The notes below the pieces were generated by a model. That model worked only from the letters and a program-made list of their open reading frames with translations. It was not told the DNA's origin and ran no database searches. From NCBI GenBank assembly GCA_031213475.1, contig JARUPZ010000016.1, positions 8,634,270 to 8,698,269 on the forward strand: a DNA stretch of 64,000 bases, read 5' to 3'. The position numbers and the translations under genes were made by a program. This document shows, in pieces, positions 57,874 to 64,000 of this stretch; positions within the stretch are counted from its first letter, which is position 1, and the number at the start of each line of letters is the position of its first letter. This stretch comes from Nereocystis luetkeana. Its lineage: Eukaryota > Sar > Phaeophyceae > Laminariales > Laminariaceae.

Positions 57874-60800
57874 CTGCACCTGCAACGGGCTCCAGCCGGC
57901 GAGCGACCTCTTGATGACGGGAGCAGCCATGGCGGGCACGAGCTGCGCCAGACCAAACACCGCGTACTCCTCGGGGAAACGCTGCCTCAGAGTGCGGAAA
58001 GCCTGAAATAAAACGCAGTCAGATATGGCAGCAACATATAACGAGCGAGCAAGCGAGCAAGCGAGCAAGCAAGCGAGCAAGCAAGCAAAGCAAGCAAACA
58101 AGCGAACAAAACACGCAAAACATCCAAAACAACCAAAACAAAACAAACACACAAACAGCACGTGGGGGAGGGGGGGGGGGGGGGGGGGGGCGAAGCGTCG
58201 AACTTAATCGGAACCGCGAGCTTGCAAGCTTTCAGCTACAGCAGGATGCATTTTCTTGCATCCTCTCATTCGATATCGCAACTCTCCTCGAACGACACGC
58301 GCCACGACTAGATCCGCCCGGTTTCGGCAAAAGGCTGTACCTGGTACAGAATTACCTTGGCGCAGCCTCGACACAATGGTTGAACATACCGTAAAGACGC
58401 GTTGATTTGATTGAGTTCGCAAAGCAGGGGTGGGTGGTGCTACGATCATCGTCTTTCAGCGCTCGATTTATCCAAAACCGCAAGGTCACCAACACCGAAA
58501 AGGGTGTTTTTCGGAAATGTCATGGTCTCGAGAGAGCCTTCCAAACAAAAATATAAAGTTCGACTTTCTTATTGATAGCACCCTTACCTACCGTACCGTT
58601 AATGAGAGAAAGCAAGCGCTCAAAAAAACGACCGCACCCCAGTGCGCGAGTAGAGTATGCTCGAGTTTAAGCACCTGACACGTGGTGCGACTGGGGCAAC
58701 GTAGTATATTAATAGTGCTATTATTACGGGGGACCATAGTAAATAGGACCAATAATTGTTACTAAAAATATGTAAATATATAGGTTTTTGTGTAGACCAT
58801 AGGTCCTATTAACAATGGTCCCCCGTAATAGTAGGTCAACCAAAAAACTGGTTTTAATGGTATATATGTACCCGAGCAAAACTTCCACGGCCTAGTGTAG
58901 ATTCAATAGGGTGTCTGCGAAAAATGGTTGCAAACCAATTTGGTCGGGTTTTTAGTAGTCTGGTTCCTACCTTGGAGCAAAACCCCACCCACGGGAAAAA
59001 AAAAATCTCGCCGGGACGGGACGGAACCACGGTACCAATGCGACGACGGTTTCTACCGTCCCGTCCCGCTGTTACCGTCAATACCGTCCTGCCAAGAGAC
59101 CATGAAATATAATCCTAAATGAATCCCGTGGGAAAAAAGTCACCACAGTGACGCTTTCAACTCTTTCAGTGCTGCAGTGCACAGGCACACCCATTTGACT
59201 CCAATTCCAAGTAAGTTGCGCGAGAAACGGGAGTGCAGTCCAGCCCTAAAGGGGATAACCTAATTATTCCCGGGTTGGGTTAACGTCGTGGGTTGGTTAG
59301 CAAAACGCAGCGAATTTCTGACTGGCTAGGGCCTCCTTCGGATTTTCCTGTTCAACCAATCACCTCCTCATGTTTGTTGGTTTCACATGTGGTGTTCTAC
59401 ATAACCGAACCAAATCGGATTATCGCAAACACCCCAAGAACGAAAAATATCATCTAGAAAAACTGGGGATTTTCTCAATTGAGGAGCCCCGTCAATCAGA
59501 AACATTGCCTCACAAGGCAAAAAAGCGCTACCCCTAATTGCAATCCCTGACGTACCACGCGTCCCCTAGCCCCTTTATCCCCAACCGCCTGATACCAGGT
59601 GTATTTGTCGGAAAACTCTATGAGAATGTGATGACGATTTGTGTGTACTGTCTGCATCAACCATTTAGCTGTCTGCATCAACCATTTAGTCGAAGCCGGA
59701 CCAAGCTCTCACCTTGAGGACGTTATCCGCCGTGACTGCACCGGGATCCTTGACCACCTTGTCATGAACCCGGAACAGAATGGTTTCCACCTGAAGAAGG
59801 TCGTTTACGCCGCACACAAACACAAACACAAAAAAAAGAAGAAAAACCGCCAACAAGGGGTCGGGGGACATGTCTCAAAAACACTGTCCGCCGTGAAAGC
59901 ATCGGGGCCGTTCGCCACCTTGTCATGAAACCTTAACATGCATCGTTTCCACCTATCTGAAGGAGGCCAGTTCATGTCGCCCATAGAAAACCACAACGAG
60001 AAACGCAAACAAGGGGTCAGGGGATAAAGGTAAAATATAATAACACCGCCGCCGAAGGTTTCCCCATTACAGCGAACGACAACAAGCAGAGGCGAGGTAT
60101 CTCTGCATTTTTGCACAGGCTTTTTACCTACACCCAACAACAGTAACAAACCATGAACGAAGGAGATAGGGGATACATAGGAAGTGGCACCGCAGCCGAG
60201 CGTGTCACCGTCACCACAAAACCGGAATAGGGAGGTGCGAGGCATATCGACAAAATTTCCACCTGAAGGCCTGAAAGAAGCCAACATCGCCGTGCGCAAA
60301 AAAATGACACAAAAACACACCAGTCTCGAGCATACACCCGTTTCGAGCACGGGAAAAAAAAAAAAACAATAGGTACGGCGACGATGCACTTCTCATCGCT
60401 ATCCTCCCTACTCTAGTTGTTGTCTCTACTACTGTCTCTACTATTACGGGGGGGGCTACTAAATAGGACCTACCACTGTATACAAAAAAAAACTCTATAT
60501 TTTGCTATTTTTACTGACTATATTTGGTCCTATTTACTATGGCCCCCCGCAATACTGTCTTCAATGCTGTCTCTACTACTAGCTTCACTACTGCCTTCAT
60601 GACTTGTCTTCCCTATTGTCCGTACCGCTTTCTTCACCACTAGCCCCCGTTCTTGCCGTCAGCAAATACTCCCTTTTTTAGTCGGCAACGCTCTCTTCTG
60701 GTGGCCCCGCTGCAAGGCGTCGCTTGGGTGGTACTGTCTTCGCTATTGCCTGCAGCAATACCTCAACATTGCTGGGATGCACGGTTCCGATGCCCCCGCC

Positions 60801-61201
60801 GCAAGGCTTCGTTTTGGGCGGGCCGGCTACTCCTAAAAAAAATCGGGGACTATTGCAGAGGGCCACCGATCCGAGCAACACCTACTGCGTGTGAAAAAAG
60901 CGGGGGCTAATGCTCAGTGCTACAGGTTCACCCGACACCTACGGCGTAAAAAAAACGGGAAGTAGTGTTCAGTGCTCCCGGTTCATGTGACACTCACGCT
61001 TTCCAGCCTAGACAGCCGCTCCCCTGACGCGTCGACCTTCTCCTTCAAGTCCGCGGCATCCTTTTTTAGAGCCGAGGCCCTGTCCTTCTCGGCCTCTCTC
61101 CGACGGTGTAACGTCTGACAACAGTAGTAGAGGCAATAGCAATATAAGTCGCAGTAGCAACGGTAGCAGTGGCGGTAGCAGTACTACAGGGTAGTAGTCG
61201 T

Positions 61202-61240
<39 letters not shown>

Positions 61241-61260
61241 TAGTATTATAGCAGTAGTAT

Positions 61261-61323
<63 letters not shown>

Positions 61324-61339
61324 CAGCAGTAGTAGTTGC

Positions 61340-61400
<61 letters not shown>

Positions 61401-64000
61401 CTAGCAGCAGTGGTAGTAGCGGTAGTAATAGTGGTAGTGGCAGCAGGAGACAAAAAAAGCAGTAGCATACAAGGTTCCCCTTCGGGGTTACGGTTTACTT
61501 GAAATCCCGGAGGCGTCGTAAGCTTAAAGGGGAGTACACAGCTATTAATAGCAGGCGTTCGTTTCTCGGACCAGCTATTAATAGTCGTGCGTACCAGGTA
61601 TACAGCCACCGGGCAAGCACGAAGAACATAAAAAAAAGCTCTTGAAAGCTAAAAAAAACGAAGAAGCTACGACGTACCCAGCAAGTAACCGGACAAGGTA
61701 CACCGACCGACCAGCCCAGACGAGCCCATAGCTACAGTAGTCCAATACAGGAGTTGTACAATAGCAGCAGCATCGACGTGTCAGGGGCCAACAGGAGGAG
61801 TGGTCGTAGCGAGCAAAAGTAGAATAAGCACGCAACATCGCGACAGCGAGCAAACACGGCCGCAACACGAGAAACTACCGAGGTAATACAGTAAAACATG
61901 AAAATATCGCGCGAGTAAATCAGTGAACACGTACAGTATGCTCGCCTGTATTTCCGTCTCCGCCAGGCCCACCATGAGACCGACGTTGTGCAGCAGCTCC
62001 TGTCCCAGCTTTGGAGAGGCCCCGTCCCCCACCCCTACCGCCAAGGGAGCGAGGTCGTCCATGCTGCTCACGAGCTTAGCCTTCGCACGAACAGACAAGA
62101 GATGGGGGGGGGGGGGGGAGAAAAAGGAACGGCCGCGAAATAAAGTGTCGACATCTTCGTGTGAACATCAAGAGTAACATCAACAGCAACATTCAACAAG
62201 AGCGTAGCGAAAAAAAACAAGAAGCGAAAACATTACCGGCAAGTGACAGCACTGAATTAGCGACAATACCAACAGCCAATGCCTGCATCACGGCCACCAC
62301 CATCACCAACAACAGTGGCAAAGATAATGCCTCCTTTCCCGAAAGAGGGGGACGGGGGAGGGGAAGGAAGGAAGTGAGAGCAACATCACAACAAAAAACG
62401 CCCTCAGCATGCATCAACGCCGCAACGGCTCCTCCTCCTCCTTCTCCTCCTCCTCCTCCCCCTCCCCCTCCTCCTCCTCCTTCCCCTCTTTCTCTTCTTC
62501 CTCGTCTTCCTCTTTCTCCTCCTCCTCGTTCGCTCGCCTGGCCAGCCGACCCTCCTTTTATCAACAGGCATACAAGCCAAGTTGCACGCGATCGTTTTCC
62601 GACGTTGCAAGTGTTGTTGTTGTTGTTTTCCCCTAGCCGCCACCAAAGATATGTCGCAAGCGATCTGTTTGGAGCCGTTACCCGCACAGGGGTCGGCGAA
62701 GTCCTCGGTTTATACCTGAGGGCCACGCATGTCGACGATGATTTGCTTTGGGGGGGGCTTGGCCTCCCCCTTCTCCGCCGCGTCCTCCTCCTGACTCTTG
62801 AGCAACTCTTCCGGCGTTACGAACCTGCAACACAAACGAAACCGAGGTCAATTGAGCACTCGATCAGTCACAAAGTTGATCAACCAATCGAGCGAGCAAG
62901 CGGGCAATAATCGAACCAACCGACCAGCCAACAAGCCAGCTAATGAATCAATGAGCCAGTTCATCATTGAATCAATCAATCAATCAATCAATCATACATT
63001 GACCAACCAACCCGACACCAGTCAACTGACCGACGGTTTCACGCGAGAAAAACTAACACAACAACAGTGCCAACACCACCACCACCAAAACCCCCACCAA
63101 CACCAACACTAACACCAACACCAAAACCAACACCAACACCAACACCAACACCAACACAACAACCCGTCAAAGCGGGATCTACCATTGCTGCCTGCGCCTA
63201 TTCAGCTTCTAGCTGCAGGAGCGTTACGTGCGCGCGCCGTTCATTGCAAAAATGCGTGCCGTACGCCGGCGTTGCGGAAGCATTGAAACCGCCGCGCGCG
63301 CACGCGGAGGCAGAGCGGGAGAATTTTCCGCGCACTTTCTCAAACCACAATGAGACAAAAGAAAACGCCTCGAGAGCGGAGTCCCCTCATTAATTCACTC
63401 TTTAGTAGTGCAAAAACGATACCCCTCTAATTTCAAGTAATTGCTTTCGAAACCGTCGGAAAGGGTTGGAGCGCAAGAGGTAAGAAAAGCCCGCGTGCAG
63501 CAGACCAGTGAAGTTTCCGGGCACTTTCTCAAGAGCAACCATCTCGGTAGCCAACCTCTTTAAGCTATAAACGCACTCGTAAATAAAAGCACACCCGCCC
63601 GCCTTTCACTTAACGGCGGCGCCAAGCGTAACTTATTATTGCACCGCGTTCACCTCACGGTGCTGCCAAACGTAACTCACTGAACCGCGTTCACTACACG
63701 AATGCGCCAAACGTAACCGAGTGCACCGCTATCACTTCACGGTGCCGCCAAACGTTACCGATTGCACCATTGCACCGCTTTCACTTCGCGGTAACGCCAA
63801 ACGCAACCGATCGCACCGCATTCGCTGCACGGCGGCGCCAAATGTAACGATTGCACCGCGTTCACTCCACGGTGGGGCTAAATGCCAAATGTGATCGATT
63901 GCACCGCACCTCTTTCTCTTCCTTCCCGCGGCACCCTTCCTCCACAGTCCCTTGTCAGCCATCTGCTCTTCCTTTGACTTAGGCCCTCGTCCCCTAGATA
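31222..64000 (-). CDS. TFIP11: TFIP11/Ntr1-family spliceosome-disassembly factor (14 exons visible, 5' end outside window)
   Basis: Fourteen exons (listed separately) join in frame to about 664 residues that align end to end with the C-terminal three quarters of TFIP11. Landmarks in order are a VTPEELLKS segment; QELLHNVGLMVGLAETEI; a coiled-coil exon; the GCFC-type helical region with FPEEYAVFGLAQLVPAM, LIHTWVHPWLPLL and VHWDPSDATAYVMLSPWK; FFPKWLTVLHRWLS; LWYQGWKDRFP; and the terminal block FLPKPGRQHEGKQ/IYAFGGISVYLD. TFIP11 (yeast Ntr1/Spp382) activates the DHX15/Prp43 helicase to take apart intron-lariat spliceosomes in the nucleus. The N-terminal G-patch that binds the helicase would lie upstream of the window. 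Two introns use GC donors (after 61946 and after 48258). The last intron is 16,817 bp and holds a satellite array. The gene converges on rsmG. Confidence 0.95.
31660..32090. repeat. CATGACTGCCGTGACATGACA-type minisatellite
   Basis: Irregular repeats built from TGCCGTGACATGA and GGCATGA, in the last TFIP11 intron. Confidence 0.85.
32225..32450. repeat. CAG-rich low-complexity DNA
   Basis: CAGCAGCAG runs mixed with GCAACAGAAGCAACCTGC. Gln, Ser and Ala open frames here are intronic and have no match. Confidence 0.8.
33135..33238. repeat. Foldback element (family B), copy 5
   Basis: Good palindromic arms, just left of the satellite in the last TFIP11 intron. Confidence 0.85.
33510..45918. repeat. 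12.4-kb satellite array of GATCGTTGAACGATC units
   Basis: The array is made of degenerate units of about 37 bp in which the palindrome GATCGTTGAACGATC alternates with a T-rich spacer of type CTTTTTAACGATCC. The left part (33.5-39.9 kb) is diverged. The right part is organised in higher-order repeats. No recognisable gene lies inside; minus-strand open frames encode only Lys/Asp/Arg-rich repeats of the unit. Confidence 0.97.
39917..45918. repeat. Higher-order repeat zone of the satellite (about 1.15-1.22 kb period, about 5 copies)
   Basis: The marker AACTATCC occurs at 39917, 41141, 42330, 43519 and 44671 (spacings 1224, 1189, 1189, 1152). The marker CATTATAAAC occurs at 40779, 41930, 43119, 44271 and 45423 (1151, 1189, 1152, 1152). 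Copies are near-identical, so this zone was amplified recently. Confidence 0.95.
46092..46195. mobile_element. TA MITE (family A), copy 4
   Basis: Inverse orientation to copies 1-3, TA-flanked. It lies in the last TFIP11 intron just beyond the satellite. Confidence 0.88.
47105..47200. repeat. Foldback element (family B), copy 6
   Basis: Good arms; half copies flank it at about 46950-47000 and 47206-47250. Confidence 0.85.
48258..48551 (-). CDS. TFIP11: TFIP11 exon m (GC donor)
   Basis: 98 codons, from VMQDHQQQG through a poly-Gln tract and ITASFRDVVEAFAEANGVMF to GRQHEGKQ. It must stop at HEGKQ, because the family continues with (L/I)Y(T/A)FG, which is found only on exon n. The donor is therefore CAG/GCGAGT, a GC donor. 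Confidence 0.93.
48598..48690 (+). repeat. Family P, copy 5 (partial)
   Basis: G-run, then GTACTCAATATGATGCG and CCCTCGCATCCCTACAA. It is in TFIP11 intron l-m, close to exon m. Confidence 0.72.
49403..49507 (-). CDS. TFIP11: TFIP11 exon l
   Basis: 35 codons, VALWYQGWKDRFPEVL to LTLMDQ, matching human KWYLGWKSMFS. Acceptor CGCAG, donor CAG/GTATGT. A GGGA microsatellite lies upstream of it in the intron. Confidence 0.95.
49565..49635. repeat. (GGGA)n microsatellite with G-quadruplex potential
   Basis: About 15 GGGA units upstream of exon l. The G-rich strand is the template strand of TFIP11. Confidence 0.95.
50404..50547 (-). CDS. TFIP11: TFIP11 exon k
   Basis: 48 codons, DMAPFNMLMMWADLIPPLYM through FFPKWLTVLHRWL to DYAE. 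Acceptor CAACAG, donor GAG/GTGAAT. Confidence 0.95.
50971..51170 (-). CDS. TFIP11: TFIP11 exon j
   Basis: Two bases plus 66 codons, VFPEIRRKLAAALVHWDPSD through SPWKNVFDYRSMEALL to INPSNQ, aligned without gaps to the human protein. Donor CAG/GTGCGC. Confidence 0.95.
52114..52228 (-). CDS. TFIP11: TFIP11 exon i
   Basis: 38 codons plus one base. It carries the family hallmark TEWDPRTDTILIHTWVHPWL. Acceptor GGCCAG, donor GCTG/GTGAGT (phase 1). Confidence 0.95.
52310..52400. repeat. (GTT)n microsatellite
   Basis: Interrupted GTT tract upstream of exon i in the TFIP11 intron; CAA on the gene strand. Confidence 0.95.
53040..53595. repeat. Degenerate (CCGTTA)n hexamer array in TFIP11 intron h-i
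   Basis: About 550 bp of variants of CCGTTA, CCGTCATCG and CCGCTA with a 6-bp period. Open frames of Asn/Gly/Asp on the minus strand and Thr/Val/Leu on others follow from the period and are not genes. Confidence 0.9.
53690..53851 (-). CDS. TFIP11: TFIP11 exon h
   Basis: 54 codons, AAFEFLANDLVLPAVRSAL to IVQSLLMQ, matching AFHRLIWEVWMPFVRNIV of the human protein. Acceptor TTTTTTCAG, donor CAG/GTGAAA. Confidence 0.93.
54898..55013. repeat. Foldback element (family B), copy 7
   Basis: Diverged arms with CTGCAGCTCCGTTTTGGGG on the left and CAACACGGGACTGACTGCAG on the right. Confidence 0.78.
55416..55520. mobile_element. TA MITE (family A), copy 5
   Basis: TA-flanked copy with TTACGGGGGACCATAGTT termini, in TFIP11 intron g-h. 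TATTAATA follows directly on the right. Confidence 0.9.
55671..55775 (-). CDS. TFIP11: TFIP11 exon g
   Basis: 35 codons, APTEPAILLASWKEVL to RRWEGQ, matching the human GTEIISKWKSLL segment. Acceptor TTGCAG, donor CAG/GTGAGC. Confidence 0.92.
56495..56800. repeat. Dispersed repeat family D, copy 5
   Basis: In TFIP11 intron f-g; the block CCTACCCAGGAAGCGTGTC is duplicated within it. Confidence 0.75.
56821..56932. mobile_element. TA MITE (family A), copy 6
   Basis: In TFIP11 intron f-g. It carries TACCTGGTA where other copies have a plain TA, and 6 extra bases TTAATA in its right arm. Confidence 0.88.
57826..57873. repeat. (CAA)n microsatellite
   Basis: CAA units beginning seven bases past the donor of TFIP11 exon f. 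Confidence 0.95.
57880..58002 (-). CDS. TFIP11: TFIP11 exon f
   Basis: 41 codons, AFRTLRQRFPEEYAVFGLA to LAGWSPLQ, matching the human segment IFETLQDKYYEEYRM...EWDPL. Acceptor TTTCAG, donor CAG/GTGCAG; a (CAA)n microsatellite follows the donor. Confidence 0.93.
58724..58828. mobile_element. TA MITE (family A), copy 7
   Basis: TA-flanked copy in TFIP11 intron e-f, close to the family consensus. Confidence 0.9.
59156..59255. repeat. Foldback element (family B), copy 8
   Basis: A strongly diverged copy with the shared spacer CAATTCCAAGTAAGTTG. Confidence 0.65.
59713..59790 (-). CDS. TFIP11: TFIP11 exon e
   Basis: 26 codons, VETILFRVHDKVVK to TADNVLK, between TTCTTCAG and AAG/GTGAGA. Degraded copies of this exon lie just upstream in the gene (59880-59965 and about 60190-60290). 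Confidence 0.9.
59880..60290 (-). pseudogene. Degraded duplicate copies of TFIP11 exon e
   Basis: At 59880-59965 the minus strand reads a close copy of exon e (RFHDKVANGPDAFTADSVF in one frame). It has an extra base after the acceptor, causing a stop, and a lost donor. At about 60190-60290 a more decayed copy keeps TTCAGGTGGAAA and part of the body. The unit of about 150-160 bp ends in a GGGGTCGGGGGA-like motif. Confidence 0.7.
60444..60552. mobile_element. TA MITE (family A), copy 8
   Basis: TA-flanked copy in TFIP11 intron d-e, with a shortened left arm. Confidence 0.85.
60998..61114 (-). CDS. TFIP11: TFIP11 exon d (coiled coil)
   Basis: 39 codons, TLHRRREAEKDRASALKKDA to LSRLES. Charged heptad-like sequence corresponding to the coiled coil before the GCFC region. 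Donor AGC/GTGAGT. Confidence 0.88.
61196..61430. repeat. (GTA)n microsatellite
   Basis: About 230 bp of GTA units with few interruptions, in TFIP11 intron c-d. Confidence 0.97.
61946..62080 (-). CDS. TFIP11: TFIP11 exon c (GC donor)
   Basis: 45 codons, AKLVSSMDDLAP to LAETEIQ. With the GC donor (CAG/GCGAGC) the join to exon d has the same length as human TEQEIIQNDRQLQYERD. A GT donor nine bases further on (TAC/GTGTTC) would add three residues and is the alternative. Confidence 0.85.
62716..62824 (-). CDS. TFIP11: TFIP11 exon b
   Basis: After TTGCAG it reads FVTPEELLKSQEED and ends KQIIVDMRGPQ at CAG/GTATAA, matching the TVEEL...VIDMTG region of human TFIP11. Confidence 0.92.
63612..63909. 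repeat. About 49-bp minisatellite abutting a TFIP11 donor site
   Basis: About six units of type CGCCAAACGTAACCGA, TTGCACCGC and TTCACTTCACGG. The final unit ends at GCACCGCAC, which is the intron's donor GTGCGGTGC on the gene strand. Confidence 0.85.
63910..64000 (-). CDS. TFIP11: TFIP11 exon a (partial at window edge)
   Basis: The frame ends KGLWRKGAAGRKRKR in phase 2 at donor AGAG/GTGCGG. This fits the basic stretch before the (Y/F)xTxEEL segment of the family. The exon continues past the window edge. Confidence 0.85.

Noticed and set aside
61184..61609. Poly-Thr protein
   Set aside because: Translation of the GTA microsatellite inside a TFIP11 intron.

Overview
The window is nuclear DNA from a eukaryote with intron-rich, GC-rich coding sequence set in very repeat-rich DNA. 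Three protein genes can be read with confidence by joining exons at splice sites that keep the frame and restore family alignments. From right to left they are TFIP11 (spliceosome-disassembly factor, minus strand, 31222 to beyond 64000, 5' end outside the window), an organellar-type RsmG 16S rRNA methyltransferase (plus strand, 26523-29457) and ZNHIT2 (HIT zinc-finger protein, minus strand, 8347-26281). A bacterial-type RsmG with an N-terminal extension points to an organelle-bearing alga. Long introns, alternating gene strands, a short divergent promoter, GC-AG introns and low-complexity protein inserts would fit a brown alga or another photosynthetic stramenopile. The taxon is inferred, not proven.

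Layout. 1-8346: no recognised gene; microsatellites, a tRNA-derived SINE and dispersed repeats. 8347-26281: ZNHIT2 in three exons; its first intron is 14,988 bp and splits the zinc finger itself. 26282-26522: 241-bp divergent promoter region. 26523-29457: rsmG, three exons. 29458-31221: gap between the convergent rsmG and TFIP11. 31222-64000: TFIP11, 14 exons visible; its last intron is 16,817 bp with a GC donor and contains a 12.4-kb satellite (about 33510-45918) built on the palindrome GATCGTTGAACGATC. The right part of that satellite is organised as 1.15-1.22 kb higher-order repeats.

Repeats. I found two copies of a 322/323-bp hAT-like MITE with exact 8-bp target duplications and internal telomere-type CCCTAA arrays; eight copies of a TA-inserting MITE, all in introns; eight copies of a foldback element; three SINE copies; and several other dispersed families. 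The most unusual signal is the 9-mer TACCWGGTA, counted by eye 27 times where about 0.5 is expected. Comparison of MITE arms, MITE copies and tandem-repeat units shows it arises as a clean 7-bp insertion into a TA dinucleotide (TA to TA-CCWGG-TA). It looks like a transposon excision scar or a new kind of micro-insertion.

Function. ZNHIT2 (R2TP-linked U5 snRNP assembly) and TFIP11 (spliceosome disassembly with the DHX15/Prp43 helicase) both act in the spliceosome cycle, and both carry giant introns here. RsmG would modify organellar 16S rRNA. No rRNA gene, true tRNA gene, CRISPR array or viral gene was seen.
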